12,402 nt of DNA from Candidatus Bathyarchaeota archaeon (GTDB lineage Archaea; Thermoproteota; CALKCG01; B24; JAGTQN01), in contig JAGTQN010000048.1 of the NCBI GenBank assembly GCA_018396395.1, forward strand, positions 1-12,402, written 5' to 3'. The notes below the pieces were generated by a model that did no database searches, was not told where the DNA came from, and saw nothing but the letters and a program-made list of their open reading frames with translations. This document shows positions 6,044-12,293 of the stretch, in pieces. A program made the translations under genes and the position numbers. Numbering within the stretch: the stretch's first letter is position 1; every line of letters starts with the position of its first letter.

Positions 6044-7315
6044 TTGAGGATAACCATGCCCTATGGAGAATCTGAAAAGAGCTTCGATTTACCTGATAGA
6101 AACCTTCTCTATCTCGTAGCCCATAGCCTTCCAAAGCATCCGACACCTCAAAGGGAGGAGGAGACCATTAGAAACGCTCTGGCTTCTCCCATAGGAACCG
6201 AAAGCCTAAGGAACCTTTCCGCCCATAGGGCTTCAAAGGTTACCATTCTCGTGGATGATTGGACCAGACCAACTCCAGCCTTCAAGGTTTTACCATGGCT
6301 TCTGAAGGAGCTTATGAGCGCTGGTGTGAAGGGAGAAGCCATAACGATCATTGTCGCCAGGGGGACTCATAGGAAACCCACGATGAAAGAGCTGGAGATG
6401 AAGCTTGGCCCAGAGGTCTTGAAAGCCTTCAGGGTGAGGCATCATGAAAACGAGGATGGGGAAGGTCTTGTAAACCTAGGAAGGACAAAGCGAGGAACTC
6501 CTATATGGATCAACAGGGAGTTCTACGAGGCCGATCTGAAGGTTGCCATAGGAAGCCTTGCCACCCATCCCTTGGCAGGCTATGGGGGTGGAGCCAAAAT
6601 CGTAACTCCCGGAGTTTCGGGCCGTGAGACGATTCACTATAACCATAGTCTTATTTCCGATCCTAATGCTAGGATAGGCATGACGGATGGGAATCCCGTT
6701 AGGGAGGATATGGAAGAGATTGCGAAGGCTGCCGGTCTGGATTTCATCGTAAACCTCATCCTAAACGAAAGGCGCCTAGTTTTAAGGGCCTTTGCCGGGG
6801 ACTTTATCAAAGCCCATAGGGAAGCCGTGAGGGCTTATGAGGGCCTTTATGGCGTGAAGCCCTTAGAAGCCTCGGACATTGTTGTCCTAGGCGCATGCCC
6901 AAGGGATGCGACCTTCGGTCATGCCACCTTTTCGCTCTACTCCGCTGTTCCTATGGTGAAGGAAGGAGGTACGATCATCCTAGTGGCGCCATGCCTTGAC
7001 GGCCCTGGAAGCCGCCTAGAAAGGCTTGGCTTCAAAGAACTCTCATCTATAGATCCTGAGGAGCTTATGAAAATGATAAGGTCTGGGGAAGTAGAGGCTT
7101 CAGGAGGAGCCTTCGACTATTGCTATGCAAAGGTCCTAAGAAGGAACGAAGTAGTCCTCGTATCCGATAACTTCAATAGGGCACAGGCTATGGAGCTGGG
7201 AGTTGGATATGCGCCCTCCATAGAGGAAGGGCTAGAGGAAGCCTTCAAGAAGCATGGAAAGGATGCCACAGTCACGGTTCTACCCATGGGAGGAATGACT
7301 GTCCCCCTTTCTTAA
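6044..7315 (+). CDS. LarA-family nickel-pincer-dependent 2-hydroxyacid racemase
   Basis: The protein (423 residues, typical length) belongs to the LarA/DUF2088 family. These enzymes racemise or epimerise 2-hydroxyacids using a nickel-pincer nucleotide covalently bound to a lysine. The visible active-site set is D72-W-TRPTP (72-78), His109 in ARGTHRKPT, His175 in THPLAGYGGG, Lys185 in GGAKIVTPG and His201 in IHYNH. These match His108, His174, Lys184 and His200 of Lactobacillus plantarum LarA, each offset by one. Lys185 would carry the cofactor and His201 would bind nickel. Family members use lactate, malate, phenyllactate and other acids, so the substrate cannot be read from sequence. No larB, larC or larE cofactor genes are in view. 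The TTG at 6044 is the annotated start; ATG 6056 is possible. Confidence 0.88.
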   Translation: MRITMPYGESEKSFDLPDRNLLYLVAHSLPKHPTPQREEETIRNALASPIGTESLRNLSAHRASKVTILVDDWTRPTPAFKVLPWLLKELMSAGVKGEAITIIVARGTHRKPTMKELEMKLGPEVLKAFRVRHHENEDGEGLVNLGRTKRGTPIWINREFYEADLKVAIGSLATHPLAGYGGGAKIVTPGVSGRETIHYNHSLISDPNARIGMTDGNPVREDMEEIAKAAGLDFIVNLILNERRLVLRAFAGDFIKAHREAVRAYEGLYGVKPLEASDIVVLGACPRDATFGHATFSLYSAVPMVKEGGTIILVAPCLDGPGSRLERLGFKELSSIDPEELMKMIRSGEVEASGGAFDYCYAKVLRRNEVVLVSDNFNRAQAMELGVGYAPSIEEGLEEAFKKHGKDATVTVLPMGGMTVPLS

Positions 7316-7381
7316 GCCTATATGAACCCTTAGTTATAACAGTAAGAGGGAAGGGATGAAGGTCCATGAATCCCACAACGG

Positions 7382-7390
7382 TTTATAAAT
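7382..7390 (+). promoter_or_regulatory. TATA box of the ribosomal protein S19e cluster
   Basis: TTTATAAAT is a near-ideal archaeal TATA box. It predicts transcription starting near 7410, leaving a short leader with GAGGTGG (7418-7424) before the TTG start at 7429. This is probably the main promoter for S19e and PDCD5, and perhaps for genes further down. Confidence 0.7.
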
Positions 7391-7428
7391 AGGAATGTTC
7401 CTCTTCTTATGCCGAAGTGAGGTGGCCT

Positions 7429-7878
7429 TTGCCAACGGTTTACGATGTGCCAGTCGATGCCTTCATTACGAGGCTCGCCCTCGAGCTAAAGGAGGGTGTA
7501 GAACAAGTGAAGCCTCCCCCTTGGGCTGATTATGTGAAGACGGGGGTCCATGCTGAGCGCCAACCAAATTCGGAAGACTGGTGGTATATCAGGGCAGCCT
7601 CCATCCTAAGAAAGCTTTATGTGAAGGGCCCGATGGGAGTTTCCAGAATGTCCCAAGCCTATGGAGGCCGTACGGGTGGAAGGTCAGCTCCAGGGCATGC
7701 CAGAAGTGGAAGCTCAAATATTGTTAGGAAAATCCTCCAGCAATTAGAGGATGCCGGATTGGTAGCCAAAGTAGATAAGAAAGGAAGGACTTTAACGGAT
7801 AAGGGAAGAAGCTTTCTCGACCAGGTTGCCACAGACTTGAAGAAATCTATGGATAAAAAGGCCATGGCTCAAGTTTAG
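7429..7878 (+). CDS. rps19e: Small-subunit ribosomal protein eS19
   Basis: The protein is a 149-residue small-subunit protein of archaea and eukaryotes, needed for maturation of the small subunit. It opens with the family's usual VYDVPVDAFI, has the W-x-Y-IRAASILRKLY block (about 46-62), the loop GPMGVSRMSQAYGGRTGGRSAPGH in two parts (67-90) and a winged-helix segment (IVRKILQQLEDAGLV). The TTG at 7429 is chosen because it gives the usual N-terminus (M-P-TVYDVP) and GAGGTGG stands four bases upstream; an in-frame GTG at 7417 would overlap that site. It leads the translation cluster and is followed by PDCD5 after 14 bases. Confidence 0.95.
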   Translation: MPTVYDVPVDAFITRLALELKEGVEQVKPPPWADYVKTGVHAERQPNSEDWWYIRAASILRKLYVKGPMGVSRMSQAYGGRTGGRSAPGHARSGSSNIVRKILQQLEDAGLVAKVDKKGRTLTDKGRSFLDQVATDLKKSMDKKAMAQV

Positions 7879-7892
7879 CATTGGGAGGGGCT

Positions 7893-8234
7893 ATGGGTTT
7901 GGAAGCGGAAGATTACGAACTGGAGGAAATTAAGCGAAGACGCATGGCTGAGATACAGAGGCGCCTTCTTGAGAGGGAACGTAGCCGGCAAGCTGAGGAG
8001 CGGGCTCGAGTCGAGAGGCAAGTTCTCCTTACCCGGATACTTAGTCCTGAAGCAAGGAGTAGGCTGACTAACTTGCGAATGGTTCGACCGGAATTCGTCG
8101 AGCAACTCGAGACTCAACTCATCCAAGCTGCCCAAGCAGGAAGGATTAGTGCTCCCCTAAGTGACGAGGAACTACGGGAGATTCTTCAGAGGCTTCAGAG
8201 CCCGAAGCGTGAGATAAAGATTAGGAGGGTTTAG
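7893..8234 (+). CDS. PDCD5-family DNA-binding protein
   Basis: This 113-residue protein belongs to the PDCD5/TFAR19 family, conserved in archaea and eukaryotes. Archaeal members are small DNA-binding proteins of uncertain role. The N-terminal third is a long, strongly charged helix (YELEEIKRRRMAEIQRRLLERE). A triple-helix core follows, with ILSPEARSRLTNLRMVRPEF and VEQLETQLIQAAQAGRI, then DEELREILQRL and a basic tail (KREIKIRRV). GGGAGGGG at 7883-7890 precedes the ATG at 7893. TTG at 7881 would lie before that site, and TTG at 7899 is a less likely alternative. It follows S19e closely, as is common in archaea, and is probably co-transcribed with it. Confidence 0.93.
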   Translation: MGLEAEDYELEEIKRRRMAEIQRRLLERERSRQAEERARVERQVLLTRILSPEARSRLTNLRMVRPEFVEQLETQLIQAAQAGRISAPLSDEELREILQRLQSPKREIKIRRV

Positions 8235-8271
8235 TCAGCCAGCTAGGCTAGCTTTAAAGGAGGCTGGAAAA

Positions 8272-8427
8272 ATGGCACGCAACAAACCGATGGCCAAGAA
8301 GCTCCGGCTTGCTAGGGCACAGAAGGTTGCAAGACCTGTGCCTTCATGGGTTTATGTCAGGACGATGGGATCCTTCAGAATGACCCCTACGAGTCGTCAT
8401 TGGCGAAGGAGTAAGCTGAAACCATAG
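8272..8427 (+). CDS. rpl39e: Large-subunit ribosomal protein eL39
   Basis: A 51-residue, very basic protein that lines the exit tunnel of the large subunit. It shows the family features: MARNKPMAKKLRLARAQ at the start, VPSWVYVRTMG in the middle and the RHWRRSKLKP ending. AAAGGAGG at 8256-8263 gives a strong ribosome site nine bases ahead of the ATG. It lies between PDCD5 and L31e with gaps of 37 and 31 bases, which fits an operon. The frame is real despite its small size, since nearly every residue matches the family pattern I know. Confidence 0.96.
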   Translation: MARNKPMAKKLRLARAQKVARPVPSWVYVRTMGSFRMTPTSRHWRRSKLKP

Positions 8428-8458
8428 CCCATGCACGAATTTGAAAGGAGGGGATTAA

Positions 8459-8842
8459 TTGAGTATGGCTGAAGAAGGAAGAAGCTTCCATGAAGGAAGG
8501 ATTTCTACCAATGAAAGGAACAGAAATGCCAAGGAAGAAGCGGAGGATAAAGGAATGGACGAAGCGAAGGAAGAAATGGAAGGGGAGCCTGTAGGAACCT
8601 TCATGATTTCTTTTAGTGATGCTTGGAAGGGAGCTCGTTGGCAACGGACTCCAAAGGCCCTTCGGCTTCTGAAAGCCTTCATAATTAGAAATTTAAAGGT
8701 GGAGCCGGAAAACCTCAGGATAAGTCAAGACCTCAACGAGCTCCTTTGGAAAGGGAGTATCGAAAAACCCCCAAGACGGATAAGGGTCACTGTCATCCGA
8801 GATGAGGAAGGAATATATACTCTTTACCCAGCCAAGAAATGA
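8459..8842 (+). CDS. rpl31e: Large-subunit ribosomal protein eL31 with a charged N-terminal extension
   Basis: The C-terminal 83 residues form the usual archaeal L31e. They include the opening strand (GTFMISFSDAWKGARWQRTPKA in two parts, 46-67), the helix (LLKAFIIRNLKV), DLNELLWKGSIEKPPRRIRV and the final strand (DEEGIYTLYP). L31e sits near the exit tunnel, where it helps form the docking surface for SRP and other factors. About 42 extra residues precede the core (GRSFHEGRISTNERNRNAKEEAEDKG and on), rich in Glu, Lys, Arg and Asn and probably disordered. The TTG at 8459 is supported by AAAGGAGGGG ending six bases upstream. Internal ATGs at 8555 and 8576 would give the normal length but lack as good a site. 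Confidence 0.93.
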   Translation: MSMAEEGRSFHEGRISTNERNRNAKEEAEDKGMDEAKEEMEGEPVGTFMISFSDAWKGARWQRTPKALRLLKAFIIRNLKVEPENLRISQDLNELLWKGSIEKPPRRIRVTVIRDEEGIYTLYPAKK

Positions 8843-8894
8843 ATAGGAAGGGTTTTAAGATAAAAAATAGGGTAAAAGGAAAGTAAAATAAATC

Positions 8895-8914
8895 AAAAGA
8901 AAAGAAAAGAAAAG
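8895..8914 (+). repeat. Tandem AAAAG repeat (four units) upstream of aIF6
   Basis: Four perfect AAAAG units occur in a longer polypurine stretch (about 8895-8930) that ends in GGGAGGTAAGGGAGGG, between L31e and aIF6. The purine-rich run could favour ribosome binding on the downstream gene or simply be low-complexity spacer. Confidence 0.6.
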
Positions 8915-8943
8915 GGAGGTAAGGGAGGGTATTTCGCCAGGAA

Positions 8944-9612
8944 ATGCCCATAAATTCCTTTAACATACTTGGAAACCCCAATATAGGCGTCTTCTTGATA
9001 ACTACAGACACGTATCTCATCGCACCGATCACCCTCACAGAACGGAAGACCTCGTGGTTAGCCAAAAATCTTGGAGTCAGGGATTTTGTAAGGCTGAAGA
9101 TATGCAGCTCAAAGCTCTTGGGAATTTTCATAACGGCGAATTCAAAGGGAATTGCCGTCCCTCACTTAGCCAAGGAGGATGAAATCAAGGAACTTCAAAG
9201 TCTCAAGGTTGAAGTCCGCTCCATTTCGGGCCCTATAACTGCATTAGGAAATTGCGTCTTGGTCAACGACAAGGGAGGCATTATCGATCATAGGTTTCCA
9301 AGAAGAACGATCCAGGAGATGGAGGATGCCCTTGGGGTCTATCTGGTTCCTGGCACGATAGCAGGTCTCCCCTACGTAGGCTCCCTAGCCGTAGCCACCA
9401 ACAATGGAGTTCTCGCCCATCCTAAAATGACGGAAGAAGAGGAAAGGCTTCTGAAAGAAGCCTTGAAGGTTCCTGTTCATAGAGGGACTGTCATAAACGG
9501 TGTTCCCTATGTCAAGGTAGGTTTGATTGCCAACAGATTTGGGGCTATAGTGGGAAGGGGGACAACAGGACCAGAACTCATGGCGATAAGTAAATCCCTT
9601 AGCCTAGCCTGA
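8944..9612 (+). CDS. eif6: Translation initiation factor aIF6
   Basis: aIF6 binds the large ribosomal subunit and prevents premature joining with the small subunit. The 222-residue length is normal. The pentein (five-fold repeat) architecture is visible as recurring strand blocks: NPNIGVFLITTDTYLIAP, ITANSKGIAVPHLAK, NCVLVNDKGGIIDHRF, GSLAVATNNGVLAHPK and KVGLIANRFGAIVGRGTTGPE. The ATG at 8944 gives the typical N-terminus. GGGAGGG lies rather far upstream (8923-8929), and a nearer AGGA precedes the ATG. It sits in its usual archaeal place between L31e and LX. A TTTTT run about 23-28 bases past the stop may weaken read-through. Confidence 0.95.
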   Translation: MPINSFNILGNPNIGVFLITTDTYLIAPITLTERKTSWLAKNLGVRDFVRLKICSSKLLGIFITANSKGIAVPHLAKEDEIKELQSLKVEVRSISGPITALGNCVLVNDKGGIIDHRFPRRTIQEMEDALGVYLVPGTIAGLPYVGSLAVATNNGVLAHPKMTEEEERLLKEALKVPVHRGTVINGVPYVKVGLIANRFGAIVGRGTTGPELMAISKSLSLA

Positions 9613-9693
9613 TGCCGGAAAGCCCTTAATGCCAATTTTTCGCTTGAAGGGGCCGCCAAGGAAGTAGCTTATGTCCTAAGTTTATTTTTGGAG

Positions 9694-9753
9694 ATGGCTT
9701 CAAAGGTAAAGGTTTACATGCCAGTCCTAATATGCATAGGCGATAAATACTGA
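9694..9753 (+). other. Short 19-codon frame echoing the start of LX
   Basis: ATG-GCT-TCA opens a 19-codon frame (MASKVKVYMPVLICIGDKY) in the 180-base gap before LX. Its VKVY codons repeat exactly the 15 bases AGGTAAAGGTTTACA that encode VKVY in LX (9704-9718 and 9800-9814), in the same codon phase and exactly 96 bases apart. It may be a decayed partial duplication of the LX 5' end, a leader peptide or chance. Its ribosome site is poor. Confidence 0.3.
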
Positions 9754-9792
9754 TTAAGGAAAAAAATAAATGAAGGCTAGGAGGTTTCAAGT

Positions 9793-10011
9793 TTGAGTCA
9801 GGTAAAGGTTTACACTATACATGGCGAGGTAAAGATGGGGAATTTTCTGACAAAGTTCCGAAAGAAAGTTAGAGCTTTAAAGCCGGAGGATGCCCTCGAG
9901 AGGGTTTACAAAGAGCTTGGGGGACAACACAAGGTCAAAAGAAGGGCTATAAAGATTTTAAGCATTGAGGAATCTGAACCAGAGATTGAAGAAAATGAAG
10001 GCCCAAGATAA
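9793..10011 (+). CDS. rplX: Large-subunit ribosomal protein LX (eL18a/eL20 family)
   Basis: A 72-residue archaeal protein related to eukaryotic L18a, found on the large subunit. It shows the family pattern: QVKVYTIHGEV at the start, FRKKVRALKPEDALERVYKELGG in two parts (22-44), KVKRRAIKILSIEE and an acidic tail. The TTG start has AGGAGGT (9779-9785) seven bases upstream, and no ATG occurs until codon 15. The gene overlaps the start of prefoldin alpha by 17 bases, implying translational coupling. An A/T-rich GATAAATAC near 9741 could be a local TATA box. Confidence 0.93.
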   Translation: MSQVKVYTIHGEVKMGNFLTKFRKKVRALKPEDALERVYKELGGQHKVKRRAIKILSIEESEPEIEENEGPR

Positions 10012-10450
10012 AGAGGAAGAAGAATTAAGAAGGCTACTCATCGAATCGGAAATCCTTGAAGGAACCTTGACGACTTTGAGGCAAAGACTCAGCCTTATAG
10101 AGGCTTCCATAACGGAGTCAAGAATGGCAGCTGAAACTCTTCAAGGCGTCAAATCCGAAAAAAGGGGTGCCGAGATCCTTGTTCCTATAGGAGGAGGTAG
10201 CTTTGTTAAAGCGCGGATCGAGGACAATGAGAGGGTCATCGTCGGAATAGGCGCTGATGTAAGCGTGGAGAAAACGATCGATGAGGCCATCAAGGACTTT
10301 GAGGAGCGGTTGGGTGATCTCGAGAAGACGAGGCAAAGCGTCGAGCAGCAATTTCTTCAGGTTTCCCAGCGCTTAGAAGCCGATAGGGAGAGGCTCTCGG
10401 AAATTTTAAAGGCTAGGGAAGGGGAGACCCGTCCTGTTCGAACGCCTTAA
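9995..10450 (+). CDS. pfdA: Prefoldin alpha subunit
   Basis: Prefoldin is a hexameric ATP-independent chaperone (two alpha, four beta) that captures unfolded proteins and passes them to the thermosome. The 151 residues show an N-terminal coiled coil (about 5-50), a central beta-hairpin region (AEILVPIGGGSFVKARI, then ERVIVGIGADVSVEKT, about 59-94) typical of alpha-class subunits, and a C-terminal coiled coil (about 95-143). The ATG at 9995 gives the usual length; the longer frame from TTG 9965 would extend deep into LX. It overlaps LX by 17 bases and the proposed ftsY start by 17 bases, so three genes are tightly coupled. Confidence 0.93.
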   Translation: MKAQDKEEEELRRLLIESEILEGTLTTLRQRLSLIEASITESRMAAETLQGVKSEKRGAEILVPIGGGSFVKARIEDNERVIVGIGADVSVEKTIDEAIKDFEERLGDLEKTRQSVEQQFLQVSQRLEADRERLSEILKAREGETRPVRTP

Positions 10451-11351
10451 GAAGGCCTTTTCAAAAGCCGTAGATAGGCTATCGTACGGAGAGCTTAGTC
10501 CAAAGGAGCTTGAGGAGGCAGTCGAGGAGTTTAAGCTCTCCCTTCTAGAAAGCGATGTAGCGCTTGCAGTAGCCGAAAGAGTGGGAGAAAGGCTAAAGGA
10601 AAAGCTTTCGGTTATTAAAATAAGACGATTCGGCGACAACCGAGAAGTAATAAAGGAGGCCATGAAGGCTACTGTCCTCGAGCTTCTAGAAACTCCAGGG
10701 AAAAGGGACCTGGAGGCCTTGATCAAAGGACGAAGGGTCGCAGGGAATGGATGCCCTCCTTTTGTCATCGTCTTCGTCGGTGTAAATGGATCTGGAAAGA
10801 CCCTCACCATAGCCAAGGTAGCTAGTTACCTCCAAAGGCAGGGGTTTACTGTTGCCTTGGCCTGTGCCGATACCTTTAGGGCTGGAGCCATCGAACAACT
10901 GGAGATCTTAGCGAGCCGCTTGGGCGTGAAGGCAATAAGGCATAGGTATGGTGGGGATGCAGCTGCCGTGGTCTTCGATGCCATCCAGTATGCCAAGGCT
11001 CATGGAATCGATGTAGTCCTTGTGGATACTGCTGGACGCATGCAAACGCGAAGGAACTTGATGGAAGAGATGCAAAAAATTGTAAGAATAGCAAAGCCTG
11101 ACCTTACGGTCTTTGTGGGGGATGCCTTAACAGGGAATGATGCCATCAATCAGGCTGAAGAGTTCAGCAAGTACGTTCCAATAGATGGAGCTATCCTCAC
11201 GAAGATGGATGCAGATGCCAAGGGGGGCTCGGCCATATCCATTGTTCAGATTCTGAAGAAACCCATTCTCTTCCTAGGCGTAGGATCAAATCTTGATGAT
11301 TTGGAGCCCTTCGACCCAAAGGCTTTCGTGGATAGAATTATCGAAGCATAG
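10434..11351 (+). CDS. ftsY: SRP receptor GTPase FtsY, apparently starting at CTG
   Basis: FtsY docks the signal recognition particle at the membrane for co-translational protein export. The NG domain is complete: N-domain helices at 1-90, G1 P-loop GVNGSGKT at 116-123, DTFRAGAIEQL, G3 DTAGR at 198-202, G4 TKMDADAKGG from 256 and GVGSNLDDLEPFDP near the end. In the first 49 codons there is no ATG, GTG or TTG; the first one is a GTG at 10581, which would delete the first N-domain helices. CTG at 10434 gives (M)FERLKKAF, the family's usual N-terminus, with GGGGAGA (10421-10427) six bases upstream, and yields 305 residues. It overlaps pfdA by 17 bases. No acidic A domain is present, as is usual in archaea. 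Confidence 0.92.
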   Translation: MFERLKKAFSKAVDRLSYGELSPKELEEAVEEFKLSLLESDVALAVAERVGERLKEKLSVIKIRRFGDNREVIKEAMKATVLELLETPGKRDLEALIKGRRVAGNGCPPFVIVFVGVNGSGKTLTIAKVASYLQRQGFTVALACADTFRAGAIEQLEILASRLGVKAIRHRYGGDAAAVVFDAIQYAKAHGIDVVLVDTAGRMQTRRNLMEEMQKIVRIAKPDLTVFVGDALTGNDAINQAEEFSKYVPIDGAILTKMDADAKGGSAISIVQILKKPILFLGVGSNLDDLEPFDPKAFVDRIIEA

Positions 11352-11393
11352 TCTCCTTGGAATTTCGGTCTACTTCTTAGCTAATTGGGGCGA

Positions 11394-11432
11394 TGCCATC
11401 CCATCCATGCATCCATCCATTCATTCATTCCC
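11394..11432. repeat. Simple tetranucleotide repeat (CATC/CATT)
   Basis: Degenerate CATCC units run into two CATC and three CATT copies (core 11410-11430), just past the ftsY stop. On the plus strand it is nearly free of G, giving an unstructured pyrimidine/A stretch. Confidence 0.6.
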
Positions 11433-11529
11433 CTCTTCTATTCGAGGTAAGAAACTTTTCGGCTATTGATCCTTAGGCCTGAAAATTCGTCTCTCTGCCT
11501 AATGTCATGGTGTAAAGTATAAGCTTCTT

Positions 11530-11583
11530 CTTCCTTCGGCAAGCTCGGAACCTTTAGGGAGCTTGTTGTCCTGAAAAAGGAAG
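11530..11583 (+). ncRNA. Candidate structured RNA: two stacked inverted-repeat stems
   Basis: CTTCCTT (11530-11536) pairs with AAGGAAG (11577-11583). Inside it, CAAGCTC (11540-11546) pairs with GAGCTTG (11559-11565) around a 12-base loop. The two perfect 7-base stems are separated by an asymmetric internal loop (3 and 11 bases). This could be part of a small RNA, a leader element for the oxidoreductase genes, or a terminator-like structure after ftsY. No known RNA family is recognised. Confidence 0.3.
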
Positions 11584-11627
11584 CCTCCCAAAAGTTACTT
11601 CCTCTATGTTGGCTATGAAGATCGTTT

Positions 11628-11643
11628 CATCACATCACATCAC
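11628..11643. repeat. CATCA pentanucleotide repeat
   Basis: Three perfect CATCA units followed by C. It is a short simple repeat in the non-coding gap, of unknown meaning. Confidence 0.6.
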
Positions 11644-11779
11644 AGCAAGGCGTTACCTGGGCTTTAGATACTCTTGCAAGATCTTCCGATTTTTACCTAA
11701 TGAACCGAGATAGCCTTAATAACCTTCTCAGTAAGAGGTAGACACTACTGACCAAGATAAAGCTTCACGATTAAAGGGG

Positions 11780-12283
11780 ATGGAACTCTTGAAAAGCCAA
11801 AGAATGAATTCTATGTCTTACGTCTCCGAGGCTATACTATTCATTTCCAGAGATCCAGACAGATGCCGAGGTTGTGGATGCTGCGAGCTTATATGTTCCC
11901 TCATCCACGAAGGAGAATGCAATCCCTCGACTTCTAGAATAGTTGTAAAGAAGGATTTTTTCCAGCTCAAGTTCGAGCCTGAAACGTGTCGTCAATGCCC
12001 AGACCATCCATGCCTAAACGCTTGCCCTGTCGGAGCCATAAGAGGAGATCCAAAAACAGGAGCTAAGGTATTGGAGGATTCCCTTTGCATAGGCTGTGGG
12101 CTATGTGCTAAGGCCTGTCCTTTCAACCTTGATGGACATATCCTACGTTTCCATCCTGGGAGGAAAGTTTACGTGAAATGCGACCTTTGCGGTGGCAGTC
12201 CAGCCTGTGTGGAATACTGCCCCAGGGAAGCCTTGAAGCTTCTTTGTTGGAAGGCAGATTCGGAATCTGGAGCCGAAAGGTAG
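11780..12283 (+). CDS. Four-cluster [4Fe-4S] ferredoxin-like electron-transfer subunit
   Basis: This 167-residue protein has four groups of four cysteines: C29/C32/C35/C39, C70/C73/C78/C82, C103/C106/C109/C113 and C134/C137/C143/C147. This is the pattern of HycB/DmsB-type iron-sulfur subunits carrying four [4Fe-4S] clusters. An additional Cys34 sits in the first motif. No signal peptide or membrane helix is present, so it is probably cytosolic. The next gene starts 10 bases after its stop and encodes an aldehyde ferredoxin oxidoreductase, so the likely job is to carry electrons from that enzyme, as in AorA-type partners. The ATG at 11780 directly follows AAAGGGG, which is a little close; in-frame ATGs at 11804 and 11813 are alternatives. 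Confidence 0.88.
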   Translation: MELLKSQRMNSMSYVSEAILFISRDPDRCRGCGCCELICSLIHEGECNPSTSRIVVKKDFFQLKFEPETCRQCPDHPCLNACPVGAIRGDPKTGAKVLEDSLCIGCGLCAKACPFNLDGHILRFHPGRKVYVKCDLCGGSPACVEYCPREALKLLCWKADSESGAER

Positions 12284-12293
12284 AGGGATTGGT

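Larger units (their letters stand above)
11352..11779. other. 428-base intergenic region with repeats and a hairpin
   Basis: No supportable gene was found on either strand. The longest small frame noted (11606-11713, 35 codons) lacks a ribosome site and resembles nothing known. The region contains CATC/CATT simple repeats, a CATCA triplet repeat and a two-stem inverted repeat, all listed separately. The right end would carry the promoter of the ferredoxin-like gene; TTAATAA near 11716 and GATAAAG near 11756 are weak candidates. Confidence 0.5.

Noticed and set aside
8387..8682. Two overlapping minus-strand frames opposite L39e/L31e
   Set aside because: Antisense shadows of well-supported ribosomal protein genes.
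10581..11351. ftsY annotated from the GTG at 10581
   Set aside because: It would cut away conserved N-domain helices that are encoded in the same open frame from 10434.
11606..11713. 35-codon plus frame in the gap before the ferredoxin-like gene
   Set aside because: No ribosome site, includes the CATCA repeat, and the product resembles nothing known.
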